Notes: generated by a model not told the origin, from the letters alone. Counted from the first letter of the stretch, positions 39,782 to 48,289 are shown. The stretch is DNA of 64,000 nucleotides from Anaerolinea sp. (GCA_020723805.1 DYID01000018.1:1-64000); one strand, 5' to 3'. Program-made: numbers and translations.

Positions 39782-41116
39782 ATGAACGAGGTACAGACCA
39801 CCGAGAAAGTAGTCCCTGACGGGTTGAAGCGGGTGATACAGATTCTCGGGCTGCTCCTTATCATCGCCGGCGTGCCGCTGACGCTCAACCTGCTGTGCAT
39901 CCTGCCGCTGGTGGCACTCGGCGGCGGCATGGATACCGTGTACTTCGGCGTCATCAGTCTGACTCTGACGCTGCTCACGCTCGGCGCAGGGCTGACGACA
40001 TTCTGGCATGCCAGCCGCTCGTTGAACGGCAAACCCTCGAAGCCGTTGAGGTTTCCGCCCATCTTTCTGCTGGTGGGCGTCTTCGTCATTTTGGTCGCTT
40101 TGGGGGCTGCCATCATCGCTTCCGAGACGGCGGCAGGACTATTCTTCCCGCCGCTCCTTCTGGGGGCGGCGGCGCTGCCTCCGCTGTGGGCGGTGGCGTG
40201 GATGATTCCGGGAGCAAAGCCGTCAGCGGAGGGAGAGGCTGGGGCGGCGGATCAGCCGTCCCTTAATTGGAGACGCGCTCTGCTGGCGTTTGCCGGCGGC
40301 GCGACGGTGAGCGTCTTCATCGCCCTCGTGCTGGAAATCCTTTTGCCGGTCACGATCTTTGCGCTGGTCTTCGATTTGGCAGAGCAGGTTCTGGGGCAAA
40401 TGGAGTCGCTGTTCCGCGCGCTCTCGAACCGCGAGGTGGCGGAGGCGTTGACAGACCGCGGCTTCATCTACCTGTTCGTGCATATTGCGGTCATTGCGCC
40501 GCTGGCGGAGGAGTTCGCCAAGCCGCTGGTCGTTCTGCCCATCGCCCGCCGCCTGAGCCGGCGCGAGACGTTTTGGCTGGGGGCGCTGGCGGGCGCGGGG
40601 TTTGCCGCGCTGGAGAACGTGATTTACGCTACGAGTTGGCTGCCTGTTTGGGCGGGCATTCTGACGGTGCGGGCAATCGGCGGCGCACTGCATCCACTGG
40701 GGGCGGGGCTGGTGGCGCAGGGCTGGGGGGACGTGCTGCGCGGCGAAAAGGATGCCTGGAAAAATTGGTGGAAGCGGTTCGGGATTGCCGTGGCGGTCCA
40801 TGCGGCGTGGAATGGAGGTTCGCTGCTGGTCATCACGCTGGGAGGTGCGCGCTTCTTTGGGGACCTGCCGCCGGAAATTGACATCCTGGGCACCTCCGCC
40901 GCCGGGAGCGTACTGGCGTTTCTCCTCATCCTCGGGCTTGCCGCGCTGTGGATCGGACGCGCCTACGGTCACAACAAACCCTTCCTGCCGGCGGAGGGCG
41001 GCGAGGCGGAGGCTGGGCTTGTCCCCTCGGAGCGCGCCATTGCGTTGTGGGCGGTCGCCTGCCTGCTCGCCATCGTCCCGGCTGGGATTGCGGGACTCAA
41101 ACTATGGCTGCGCTGA
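39782..41116 (+). CDS. PrsW-type intramembrane glutamic protease
   Basis: 444 residues, about 10-11 transmembrane helices. The diagnostic motifs are all visible: EEFAKP (Glu243-Glu244), FAALEN (Glu278-Asn279), His304 in GGALHP and H340AAWN344. PrsW cuts anti-sigma factors within the membrane in Bacillus; the substrate here is unknown. The N-terminal 150 residues are an added four-helix region plus a Gly/Ala-rich loop. The stop overlaps the next gene by 13 bases, so the downstream extracytoplasmic protein may be a partner. Confidence 0.9.
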   Translation: MNEVQTTEKVVPDGLKRVIQILGLLLIIAGVPLTLNLLCILPLVALGGGMDTVYFGVISLTLTLLTLGAGLTTFWHASRSLNGKPSKPLRFPPIFLLVGVFVILVALGAAIIASETAAGLFFPPLLLGAAALPPLWAVAWMIPGAKPSAEGEAGAADQPSLNWRRALLAFAGGATVSVFIALVLEILLPVTIFALVFDLAEQVLGQMESLFRALSNREVAEALTDRGFIYLFVHIAVIAPLAEEFAKPLVVLPIARRLSRRETFWLGALAGAGFAALENVIYATSWLPVWAGILTVRAIGGALHPLGAGLVAQGWGDVLRGEKDAWKNWWKRFGIAVAVHAAWNGGSLLVITLGGARFFGDLPPEIDILGTSAAGSVLAFLLILGLAALWIGRAYGHNKPFLPAEGGEAEAGLVPSERAIALWAVACLLAIVPAGIAGLKLWLR

Positions 41117-41649
41117 AGACCCGCCTGAACTTGTTCGTTGCCCTTGGCGTCATCGCCGCCAACTTGTTCGCCTGGGGGCAAATTTTGCTGGCGGCGTCGA
41201 ACCCGCATGTGGTCGAGCCGATCATGGACCCGGAGGTCCGCGCGCTGCTGGATTACATCCATTCGGGGGAGCACTCCGGCGAAACCTGGGAGGTGACGCT
41301 GACCGAGCTAGAAGCCGAGCAGACCATCACCTGGTATTTGCACCGTTACCCGCAAATTCCCTTTGCCTACCCGGAGATAAACATCACGCCGGATTCAATC
41401 CGCGGCGAGGGGGATGTGATACTCACCGGCTTGCATTTCCACGTCAGCGGGGAGGCGCGCATCACGCTGGAAGACGGCTTGCCGGTGGTGGAAATCCTCG
41501 ACCTGAACCTGCCCTTGCCCGGCAACATGAAGGACGCCATCGAAAGCGAGATACAACGTCAACTGCGCCGCGCGGAATTGCTTCCCGTGCGCTTCACGTC
41601 TGCCGAATGGGGCGACGGCGTGGTGGTGGTGAGGGGAGTCATCAAATGA
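41104..41649 (+). CDS. Membrane-anchored extracytoplasmic protein paired with the PrsW homologue
   Basis: 181 residues. ATG at 41104 lies inside the PrsW-type gene. N-terminal hydrophobic helix (about 8-30), then a beta-rich domain with EPIMDPEVRALLDYIHSGEHSG and TWEVTLTELEAEQTITWYL, ending VRFTSAEWGDGVVVVRGVIK. The later half (LHFHVSGEARITLEDGLPVVE) resembles lipid- or YpfA-like barrels only loosely. Not recognised as a named family. Overlapping genes suggest a functional link with the protease, as substrate or cofactor, which is inference. Confidence 0.7.
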   Translation: MAALKTRLNLFVALGVIAANLFAWGQILLAASNPHVVEPIMDPEVRALLDYIHSGEHSGETWEVTLTELEAEQTITWYLHRYPQIPFAYPEINITPDSIRGEGDVILTGLHFHVSGEARITLEDGLPVVEILDLNLPLPGNMKDAIESEIQRQLRRAELLPVRFTSAEWGDGVVVVRGVIK

Positions 41650-41657
41650 CTGCGTAA

Positions 41658-41677
41658 CGGACGTTCTCTAACGTCCG
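41658..41677. repeat. CTCT-loop mini-hairpin
   Basis: CGGACGTT-CTCT-AACGTCCG, 8-bp perfect stem between the 181-residue protein gene and tRNA-Arg. Confidence 0.65.
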
Positions 41678-41702
41678 CTGCATGAGCCAAGTGTTCTTCG
41701 GT

Positions 41703-41708
41703 TATAAT
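41703..41708 (+). promoter_or_regulatory. -10 box of tRNA-Arg
   Basis: TATAAT 11 bases upstream of the tRNA. No convincing -35 box. Confidence 0.55.
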
Positions 41709-41719
41709 CTGCACCGCCC

Positions 41720-41792
41720 GCCCTCGTAGCTCAATGGATAGAGTAATGGACTTCGAATCCAGTGGCTGAGAGTTCGAATCTCTCCGAGGGCG
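41720..41792 (+). tRNA. tRNA-Arg (TCG)
   Basis: Acceptor GCCCTCG/CGAGGGC, D-arm GCTC...GAGT, anticodon stem ATGGA/TCCAG with an A-G mismatch at its base, loop CTTCGAA (anticodon TCG), T-arm GAGAG-TTCGAAT-CTCTC, discriminator G. CCA is not encoded. Followed at once by CTTTTTTA, which may end transcription, and by an ATG at 41800. Confidence 0.93.
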
Positions 41793-41799
41793 CTTTTTT

Positions 41800-42027
41800 A
41801 TGCCACCTCGCTCCCACCTCCACCTCCTCCGCATGTTGACCGAGCGCCTCGAGCGCATCTCCGCCGATTCGGTCTGGGCGCACCGCGCCAGCGGCGTGCG
41901 CGGGTCACTGCTCAGGCTGCTAGAGGAGAGCGAAAAAGGACACCCGCCCGATCCCAAAGCGCTCACGCTGGCGGTCACAACCGCGCTGCACATTCTCACG
42001 CAAGCGGCAAGGAGGGGAGAGAGGTAA
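41800..42027 (+). CDS. Small conserved-looking protein of unknown function
   Basis: 75 residues, starting eight bases after tRNA-Arg. The sequence begins RSHLHLLRMLTERLERISAD and reads as a mostly helical, basic, cytoplasmic protein with no transmembrane helix. It uses typical codons for the region. I recall similar short proteins in other Anaerolineae but cannot name a family. There is no clear ribosome-binding site because the tRNA end and T-run sit there, so translation would depend on read-through from the tRNA promoter. Confidence 0.5.
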   Translation: MPPRSHLHLLRMLTERLERISADSVWAHRASGVRGSLLRLLEESEKGHPPDPKALTLAVTTALHILTQAARRGER

Positions 42028-42121
42028 GTGGTAATTGGTAATTGGCGGCGCGGGATTTTCAGAGTAAGATTTTGGAGCGGGAAGCATTCTCTACACTAAA
42101 ACTTCACCGAAAAGGCAACCT

Positions 42122-42382
42122 ATGTCCGACTGCTGTACGCTCACTCCATCCCAAATCGTCATGTACATCACCGAATACTGTCCCGATTGTCACCGCGCAC
42201 GGAAATTCTTCGAGGCGCACAACATCCCGCATCTGCGCATCAACCTCGAGGGCAACCGCGAAGCCACCGAGTTCGTCGTGCAGGTCAACAACGGCTACCG
42301 CAGTGTGCCCACCATCGTCTTCCCCGACGGCTCCATCCTCGTCGAGCCGGGCTGGGAGGAACTGCGGCAAAGGTTCAACTAA
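42122..42382 (+). CDS. Glutaredoxin-like protein with CPDC active site
   Basis: 86 residues. Thioredoxin fold of the glutaredoxin/mycoredoxin type: IVMYITEYCPDCHRARKFF with a CPDC redox motif at about residues 20-23, the cis-Pro loop SVPTIVFPDGS and a C-terminal helix. A short N-terminal extension has an extra Cys pair (SDCCTLT). It would reduce mixed disulfides in the cytoplasm. The gene ends four bases before a hairpin that also holds the ribosome-binding site of the next gene. Confidence 0.85.
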   Translation: MSDCCTLTPSQIVMYITEYCPDCHRARKFFEAHNIPHLRINLEGNREATEFVVQVNNGYRSVPTIVFPDGSILVEPGWEELRQRFN

Positions 42383-42386
42383 CCCC

Positions 42387-42419
42387 AACTCCGTCTGATA
42401 CAATCAGGCGGAGTTTTTT
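42387..42419 (+). terminator. Terminator-like hairpin that contains the next gene's ribosome-binding site
   Basis: AACTCCG at 42387-42393 pairs with CGGAGTT at 42409-42415, with an inner CTGAT/ATCAG stem, then TTTTTT ending against the ATG at 42420. The 3' arm includes GGCGGAG, the only plausible Shine-Dalgarno for the oxidoreductase. TACAAT in the loop side could also act as a -10 box. Confidence 0.7.
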
Positions 42420-43766
42420 ATGGAACGCTTTGATGCCGTCATCTGCGGCGCGGGCATCGTGGGTGTCTCCGCCGCCTACCACCTCGCCAAAGCGGGCATC
42501 CGCCGCATCCTGCTCGCGGACGAACGCCCGCCCCTCTCCTTCACCAGCGACCGCTCCACCGAGTGCTACCGTAACTGGTGGCCCGACCCCGCCATGCTCG
42601 CCCTCATGAACCGCTCCATTGACCTGATGGAGGCGCTCGCCGAGGAAAGCGGCAACGTCTTTCGGATGAACCGCCGCGGCTACCTCTACGTCACTGCCGA
42701 CGAGGGCAAGATCGCAGAGATGAAAGCCGCCTCAGACTTAATCTCGCGCCTAGGCGCCGGTCCGATTCGCATTCACTCCTCTGAATCTTCAGACTACCAA
42801 CCTTCCCAACCCGAGGGGTTCCGCAGCGCCCCCAGCGGAGCCGATCTGCTCCTCGGCAATGACCTCATCCGCAAACATTTCCCCTGCCTCACCGGCAAAG
42901 CCGTCGCGGCGCTCCACGCGAGGCGGGCGGGATGGCTTTCCGCGCAGCAGTTGGGGATGTACCTCCTCGAAAGCGGACGCAGGCTCGGCGTCCGTTTTGA
43001 AGCGGGGAAGGTGACGGGCGTAGACACAGAGGGAGGAAAAGTTCGCGGCGTCCGATTGAGTTCGGGAGTCCGAATCGAATCCCCCATCTTCATCAACGCG
43101 GCAGGACCGTTCCTCAAGGAGGTCGGCAAACTCGCGGGCGTGGACCTTCCGGTTCACACGGAGTTGCATCTCAAGGCGGTCATCAAGGATGCGCTGGGCG
43201 TGGTGGGACGCGATGCGCCGCTCTTGATTTGGAACGACGCGCAGACCCTGCCGTGGGAGGACGAGGAACGGGCAGCGCTGGCGGAAGACCCCGAAACCCG
43301 CTGGCTGACCGAGACCTTCCCGCCCGGCGTACACACGCGCCCCGAAGGCGGCGGCACCGACATTCTGATGCTGTGGGAATATCACACCCTGCCGATGGAC
43401 CCTGTGGACGCGCCGCCGCTGGACGAGCAGTATCCCGAAATCGCCCTGCGCGGACTCGCCGCCATGCTGCCGCGCATGAGGGAATACTTCGGCAGGATGC
43501 CGCGCCCGCAGCTCGACGGCGGCTTCTACACCAAGACGCGCGAGAACCGTCCGCTGGTGGGAGCGATGGGCGCGGAGGGTGCATTTGTGGCGGGGGCAGT
43601 GTCGGGTTATGGCATCATGTCGGCGTGCGCGGTGGGAGAACTGCTCGCGGCTCACATCACAGAGTCCGCTTTGCCCGCCTACGCCGCCGATTTTGCCCCC
43701 TCGCGCTACGACGACCTCGAATACCGCAAGAAACTGGAACACTGGGGCGACAGCGGACAGTTGTGA
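42420..43766 (+). CDS. FAD-dependent oxidoreductase (DAO family)
   Basis: 448 residues. N-terminal FAD-binding motif VICGAGIVGVSAAYHLAKAG (GxGxxG), DERPP ribose-binding segment, a central substrate domain, and the C-terminal FAD motif ENRPLVGAMGAEGAFVAGAVSGYGIM. The DAO/glycine oxidase-sarcosine oxidase fold oxidises amines or amino acids; the substrate is unknown. STECYRNWWPDP and HTELHLKAVIKD are characteristic of a deeper subgroup sometimes annotated as dimethylglycine- or sarcosine-oxidase-like. Start ATG at 42420 directly follows a T-run. Confidence 0.88.
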   Translation: MERFDAVICGAGIVGVSAAYHLAKAGIRRILLADERPPLSFTSDRSTECYRNWWPDPAMLALMNRSIDLMEALAEESGNVFRMNRRGYLYVTADEGKIAEMKAASDLISRLGAGPIRIHSSESSDYQPSQPEGFRSAPSGADLLLGNDLIRKHFPCLTGKAVAALHARRAGWLSAQQLGMYLLESGRRLGVRFEAGKVTGVDTEGGKVRGVRLSSGVRIESPIFINAAGPFLKEVGKLAGVDLPVHTELHLKAVIKDALGVVGRDAPLLIWNDAQTLPWEDEERAALAEDPETRWLTETFPPGVHTRPEGGGTDILMLWEYHTLPMDPVDAPPLDEQYPEIALRGLAAMLPRMREYFGRMPRPQLDGGFYTKTRENRPLVGAMGAEGAFVAGAVSGYGIMSACAVGELLAAHITESALPAYAADFAPSRYDDLEYRKKLEHWGDSGQL

Positions 43767-43791
43767 ACTGAAACGCAGTTATTATGAAATC

Positions 43792-43840
43792 CGCTAATCT
43801 GCACGAATTTGCGCTAATTCTGCATTCGTGCAGATTAGCG
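43792..43840. repeat. 17-bp inverted repeat after the oxidoreductase gene
   Basis: CGCTAATCTGCACGAAT at 43792-43808 pairs perfectly with 43824-43840 across a 15-base loop that repeats part of the arm (GCGCTAATTCTGC). No T-tract follows, so it is a dispersed-type palindrome rather than a standard terminator. Confidence 0.65.
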
Positions 43841-43939
43841 TAGATTGGCGGACACACAAACCAGTTCAACGCCAAAGAACCGAACGGGGGACTTTGCCCA
43901 ACCCATTCAACACGATACAATCAAAAGGAGGAGAAAAAA

Positions 43940-44626
43940 ATGCCCAGCAATCTCAGGAAATTCACCCTGCTTATCCTGTCCGCCGCGGTCCTCGCCGCCT
44001 GCAACGGCTGGGGCGTCAATCCCCTGCCCCAGCCCACGCCCTTCCTGCCCCCCACGCGGACGCCGTCCATCGTCAGCCCCACGCCCGTGAGCGGCGGCAC
44101 TGCCACCTCCACGCCGTTCATTGCCACGCTCACCCCTTCGCCCACCCTCACGCCGACCTTCCTCCCCACCAACACCAACCAGCCCTCTCCCACCGTCACG
44201 GAGACGCCGGTCAACACCTTCACCCCCACCCCCATCACTAACGCGCCGGCGCTGCGCATCGTCATCCTCGGCTGCAACACCGACATTGACATCCTGCACG
44301 GCATGGGCGAAGTGACCAACGCCTACGTTACCCTCAAGAACATCGGCAACGTCCCGTTGACCAATCTAGTTGCCACCCTCTACGCCCTCGACGAAGCCAG
44401 AGAGCATCCCGACAAAACTCAGGAAATCGCCCTCATCCCCGTCGGCTATGAAATCACCCTTAAATTGACCGTGGACAGCACCTACAAGGCGGAAAGCCCC
44501 ATCCAGGTGGAGGTGCGCAGCGACCAGGGACTCTTCCCCCGCGAAGGCGCCGCCTCCTGCCGGGACCTCGGACGCTTCATCCCCAAACCCGACGGCTTGA
44601 ACACGCCCGTACCTCTTTCCCCTTAA
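43940..44626 (+). CDS. Lipoprotein with Thr/Pro-rich linker and Ig-like domain
   Basis: 228 residues. Lipoprotein signal KFTLLILSAAVLAAC (lipobox LAAC), then about 80 residues of Thr/Pro/Ser-rich linker, then a folded part with DIDILHGMGEVTNAYVTLKN and IGNVPLTNLVATLYALDEAR. This is a CARDB-like beta-sandwich pattern used for cell-surface display or adhesion. A strong AAAAGGAGG ribosome-binding site and a TACAAT -10 box (43915-43920) precede it. Function unknown. Confidence 0.8.
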   Translation: MPSNLRKFTLLILSAAVLAACNGWGVNPLPQPTPFLPPTRTPSIVSPTPVSGGTATSTPFIATLTPSPTLTPTFLPTNTNQPSPTVTETPVNTFTPTPITNAPALRIVILGCNTDIDILHGMGEVTNAYVTLKNIGNVPLTNLVATLYALDEAREHPDKTQEIALIPVGYEITLKLTVDSTYKAESPIQVEVRSDQGLFPREGAASCRDLGRFIPKPDGLNTPVPLSP

Positions 44627-44695
44627 GAGCACATCCCGCGCAGTCTGAGGAAAGCAGATGAACTTTTCAGCCGCTTTCCAACGCTGCCGGAAGGT

Positions 44696-44701
44696 TATAA
44701 T
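44696..44701 (+). promoter_or_regulatory. -10 box of the NYN gene, leaderless-type spacing
   Basis: TATAAT ends six bases before ATG at 44708; no Shine-Dalgarno fits between. TTTCCA at 44675-44680 is a weak -35 candidate with a short spacer. Confidence 0.6.
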
Positions 44702-44707
44702 CGAAAT

Positions 44708-45472
44708 ATGGCAAACGACAATTTATCCACCCTTCGCAATAAAATCGCCATCCTGATAGACGGCGATAACGCCCAGCCCTCCCTCCTGCCGGAAATGTTG
44801 GTGGAGGCTGGTAAACACGGGCAGGTCACCGTCCGCCGCATCTACGGCGATTGGACTACCAGCAACATGAATTCCTGGAAGGACATCCTCAACTATCACG
44901 CCTTCCAGCCCATCCAGCAGTTCCGCTACACCGTCGGCAAGAACGCCACCGACAGCGCCATGATCATTGACGCCATGGACATCCTCCACTCCGGCGTGGT
45001 GGACGGCTTCTGTCTCGTCTCCTCCGACAGCGACTACACCCGCCTTGCCACCCGCATCCGCGAATCGGGCATCTTCGTGATGGGCATCGGCGAAAAGAAG
45101 ACCCCCAAAGCCTTCGTCAACGCCTGCGATGTGTTCGTCTTCACCGAAAATCTTGCGGCGGAGAAAAAAGCCCTGCGGCAGAAGCAGGCGCAGGCGAAGA
45201 AAACGACCGGCAAGAAGCACGAAGAAGGCAAAGAGGAACTCGATCCCATGCCCGTTTTGAGTCAGGCATTCGAAATGGCAGTCGGGCAGGACGGCTGGGC
45301 GCCGCTTGCCACACTGGGACAGGCAATTTATCAGGTAGACCCGAGTTTCGACCCCCGCACCTACGGTCACAAACAACTCTCGCGCATGATCGCCAAACTC
45401 AAAGACCGCTTCGAAATCCGCACGCAGGATGTGGGCGGCACCACCGTCATGTACGTCAAAATGAAGGAATAG
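44708..45472 (+). CDS. NYN-domain RNase-like protein with C-terminal OST-HTH/LOTUS domain
   Basis: 254 residues. N-terminal NYN (LabA/DUF88) domain with the acidic site in IAILIDGDNAQPSLL, NATDSAMIIDAMD and LVSSDSDYTRLATRI; these match the PIN-like metal site of NYN RNases. A Lys/Ala-rich linker (about 155-180) leads to an OST-HTH domain (about 185-252; GWAPLATLGQAIYQVDPSF, YGHKQLSRMIAKL), an RNA-binding fold. Likely an RNA-directed nuclease; no RNA target is indicated. Next gene is four bases downstream. Confidence 0.9.
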   Translation: MANDNLSTLRNKIAILIDGDNAQPSLLPEMLVEAGKHGQVTVRRIYGDWTTSNMNSWKDILNYHAFQPIQQFRYTVGKNATDSAMIIDAMDILHSGVVDGFCLVSSDSDYTRLATRIRESGIFVMGIGEKKTPKAFVNACDVFVFTENLAAEKKALRQKQAQAKKTTGKKHEEGKEELDPMPVLSQAFEMAVGQDGWAPLATLGQAIYQVDPSFDPRTYGHKQLSRMIAKLKDRFEIRTQDVGGTTVMYVKMKE

Positions 45473-45475
45473 CCC

Positions 45476-45994
45476 ATGTCCACCCGCCTGATGCAAAGCC
45501 TGAAGTTTACCGAGGAAGATCTTCCCTACAACCGCCGCGGGGTATTGTCTCCCCAGCAGGTAAGCCGCATTACAGCACAACGCCGAACCATCAAACTCGT
45601 TCTTTTGATTTTGGGATTACTTCTGACAGGTGGAGGCTTGGCGTTTCTGCCCGGCATGCTCGACCTGTATGCCCAAGGCGATTCCAACTGGATGGCGAAT
45701 GCGGCAGCCTTGGGCATTTTTGCCTTGCTTGGTTTGCCGCTGGTCTATCTAGGTATCCGCCCGATGCGCCCGGTCAAAGTGGCGGCGGCGAGGGGACCGG
45801 TCAAGGTTGCCCGCGTTCAACGGACGAGCCGCACCAACAACGCCACCAGCACCTATGTTGCCACCGAGCTGCACATTGCCGGAAAAATCTTCAGCCTGCC
45901 CGATGCCGCCTTCTCCGAACTGGAGGACGGCGCAATGTACGCCGTTTATCATTGGGAAGGATTGGATGAGGTCTTTTCGCTGGAGAAGATGTAA
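45476..45994 (+). CDS. Two-helix membrane protein of unknown function
   Basis: 172 residues. A cytoplasmic N-terminus (about 1-35; LPYNRRGVLSPQQVSRI) precedes two transmembrane helices (about 42-63 and 74-97). Then a soluble C-terminal domain (RTSRTNNATSTYVATELHIAG, SELEDGAMYAVYHWEG) resembles the small beta domain found in DUF3592-type membrane proteins. Cotranscribed with the NYN gene (stop and start three bases apart). Function not assigned. Confidence 0.75.
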   Translation: MSTRLMQSLKFTEEDLPYNRRGVLSPQQVSRITAQRRTIKLVLLILGLLLTGGGLAFLPGMLDLYAQGDSNWMANAAALGIFALLGLPLVYLGIRPMRPVKVAAARGPVKVARVQRTSRTNNATSTYVATELHIAGKIFSLPDAAFSELEDGAMYAVYHWEGLDEVFSLEKM

Positions 45995-46013
45995 ACGCGA
46001 GGGGGCTTGCGCC

Positions 46014-47276
46014 TCACTTCAATTCTTCCAGTACGCTTCGCGCCACGACTTCGGGCTGTTCCCCGTTAAATAACCGAATCAACGCCTTTTGCAAAAGAGG
46101 TCCCACCACCGCTGCGGCGTCTTCGGGCGGAAGCGGATGCGCCGATTGAAGCGCTTCATGGATGGGCGCTCTCAACTCCGCATCCCACCCATTCAGCGCC
46201 TGCGGGCGGACGGGCAGGAGGCCGGCGGCGCGCGTCCATTCGGACATGAATCCGCTCTCGACAAGATACGAAGCCACTTCCACAGCCAAGGGTTGATTTT
46301 CGACATTCGAACCCGCCAGCGCCCACACCCACCCATCCCCCATTGTGTAATGACCGTTATCGAGCCCCGGCAGAGGGAGGTACTCTCCGCTGGGAGATTG
46401 AAGGTTGCTGGAAATCCACACCACAGCCAGGTCCGCTTGACCGCTGTGATACAACTGCAATGCTTGGGCGTCTGTCTGCAAATCGCGGGTGGAGAGCGGA
46501 ACAATCCCGCGGTCTATTGCCTGACGGTAAAAAGCAAACAGCCGGGTAAGCGTGGCTTCATCCAGAGTCAATGCACCCTGTTCACTTACCAGCGGCAGGC
46601 TGCCGGAAAGATAGAGGGAAAGCGGAAACGCCGCCCGCGGGTCGGAGGCGGGGAACGCCAAAGAAGCGCCCGAAGCGAAGATATCTGCCCAGGAGGCGGG
46701 AGGCGCATCGAACAACCCGCGACGCTGGACGATGACCAAAACATCGCTCGCAAAGGGGATGCCGTATTCGACGTTTTTGAGATGTCCCAGGTCGCGGGCA
46801 AAGGCATACCAGTCGGGGTCTTGCAAGAGGGTGGTCAGCCCCTCGAGCGGATGCAAAATGCCAGCCGATGCCGCCTTTTGCATGTTCCAATAGGATAGCG
46901 CAATCAGGTCCGGCATGGCGGCAGGAGCGGCGTTGTTCGTGATGGAGAGGGTGCGCAGGATGTCGGTCTCGGACTTGATACGGATGTCGAGTTTGATGCC
47001 GGGATGTTCCGCCTCGAAGGTTTGCAGGCGGGCTTTGAGCAATTCGGCAGAGGGTGTGCCGGCGTTCGGGTCGAAACGCGGGGGAAGCCAGACGCGCAAA
47101 AGACGTGGCTGGTCGGTCCCTGCCGGGGCGGGGGCGGTGGGAGTCGCCTGAGGGGTGGCGGTGGCTTGGGGTGACGGAACAGGCGTCGGCGGGGAAAGAA
47201 GCGGGGTGAGGGACGCGCATCCCGCCAAAAGCAGGGTGAGCGTCAGTGACGCAATCCGCCAAAATCGTGAGGTCAT
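46014..47276 (-). CDS. Extracellular solute-binding lipoprotein (ABC sugar-type)
   Basis: 420 residues from ATG at 47276. Lipoprotein signal RIASLTLTLLLAGC, Thr/Pro linker, then a family 1 solute-binding fold (RLLRVWLPPRFDPN, LQTFEAEHPGIKLDIRI, PDLIALSYWNMQKAASAGIL, IPFASDVLVIVQRRGLF). It would bind a sugar or oligosaccharide outside the membrane. No permease or ATPase genes lie nearby, so it may serve a distant transporter or act as a sensor. Start overlaps the M42 peptidase stop by four bases. Confidence 0.85.
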   Translation of the reverse strand: MTSRFWRIASLTLTLLLAGCASLTPLLSPPTPVPSPQATATPQATPTAPAPAGTDQPRLLRVWLPPRFDPNAGTPSAELLKARLQTFEAEHPGIKLDIRIKSETDILRTLSITNNAAPAAMPDLIALSYWNMQKAASAGILHPLEGLTTLLQDPDWYAFARDLGHLKNVEYGIPFASDVLVIVQRRGLFDAPPASWADIFASGASLAFPASDPRAAFPLSLYLSGSLPLVSEQGALTLDEATLTRLFAFYRQAIDRGIVPLSTRDLQTDAQALQLYHSGQADLAVVWISSNLQSPSGEYLPLPGLDNGHYTMGDGWVWALAGSNVENQPLAVEVASYLVESGFMSEWTRAAGLLPVRPQALNGWDAELRAPIHEALQSAHPLPPEDAAAVVGPLLQKALIRLFNGEQPEVVARSVLEELK

Positions 47277-48277
47277 TCGAGGGCAATCGACGCGCGCAGG
47301 AGGGCGGTCAGCAGTTTGACTGAGTTTTGTATGTCGGTGTAGTCCACCATTTCGGAGGGCGAATGGACATAGCGGGTGGCGACTGAAATACAGCCGGAGG
47401 GTACGCCGGATCGTGTGCCTTGCATGGCGCGCGCATCGGTGCCGCCGAACAACAGGACTTCGCGCTGGTAGGGGATGTTGTTCTTTTCCGCCGTGCGAAT
47501 CATCCATTGGACGACGCGCGGGTCGGAGAGTGCGCCGGCATCCTTGATTTTGATGCAGGGACCCTTGCCCAGCGCCATTTCCATTTTGGCGGCGTCGGGG
47601 GTGTCGGCGGCGGGGGTTACGTCGAGGGCGATGCCGAGGTCGGGGTCAATGCCAAAGGCGGAGGTGGTTGCGCCGCGCACGCCCACTTCCTCCTGGGTGG
47701 TGAAGACGAAGTACACGTCGTGCGGCGTGGATTTGAGGGCGCGCAGTGTTTCGATGGCGACCAGCACGCCGACGCGGTCGTCCATGGATTTGGCGACGAG
47801 GCGGTCCCCCATTTCGATGAATGGGCGGTCGAAGGCGGCAACGTCGCCCACTTTGACGGGACAATCTTTTTGGCTGGCGGCGCCCACATCTATAAAGACT
47901 TTGTCGAGGGCAGGGGCTTCGTGGGTTTTATCGAAACGATCGTAGCCGATAACACCGTGTACGCCGTTCAAAAAGCGGACACGCCCGCCGTGAACGTATT
48001 TGCCAAACACGCCGCCGATCGGCGAGAAGCGGACGAAGCCTCGTTCATCCACATGGCTGACCATGAGTCCGATTTCGTCCATGTGGGCGGCGATCATGAT
48101 CTTTTTCGCGTCTTTGGAGGGCTTGGTCGGTTTTTTGCGGGCGATGAGGTTGCCAAGCGCGTCCACCTGGATTTCGTCGGCGAGGGGTTCAACTTCCGCC
48201 CGCACGAGTTTGCGGACTTCGTCTTCGTAGCCGGAGGGTCCAAAGGTTTCGGTGAGTTGTTTGAGGAGTTTTTTCAT
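47273..48277 (-). CDS. M42 family metallo-aminopeptidase, copy 1
   Basis: 334 residues. M42 (glutamyl aminopeptidase/TET-type) dinuclear zinc peptidase. Metal and catalytic residues: His and Asp in AAHMDEIGLMV, Asp in DDRVGVLVAIE, Glu-Glu in FTTQEEVGVRGA, Asp in IALDVTPAADT and the final His in RYVHSPSEMVD. TET peptidases form dodecamers that trim short peptides. It is followed by the overlapping solute-binding lipoprotein gene. Confidence 0.92.
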   Translation of the reverse strand: MKKLLKQLTETFGPSGYEDEVRKLVRAEVEPLADEIQVDALGNLIARKKPTKPSKDAKKIMIAAHMDEIGLMVSHVDERGFVRFSPIGGVFGKYVHGGRVRFLNGVHGVIGYDRFDKTHEAPALDKVFIDVGAASQKDCPVKVGDVAAFDRPFIEMGDRLVAKSMDDRVGVLVAIETLRALKSTPHDVYFVFTTQEEVGVRGATTSAFGIDPDLGIALDVTPAADTPDAAKMEMALGKGPCIKIKDAGALSDPRVVQWMIRTAEKNNIPYQREVLLFGGTDARAMQGTRSGVPSGCISVATRYVHSPSEMVDYTDIQNSVKLLTALLRASIALE

Positions 48278-48289
48278 TTGTGAGTCCTG

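Noticed and set aside
43792-43840. Terminator of the FAD oxidoreductase gene
   Set aside because: The stem is long but no T-tract follows in either direction; annotated as a repeat instead.
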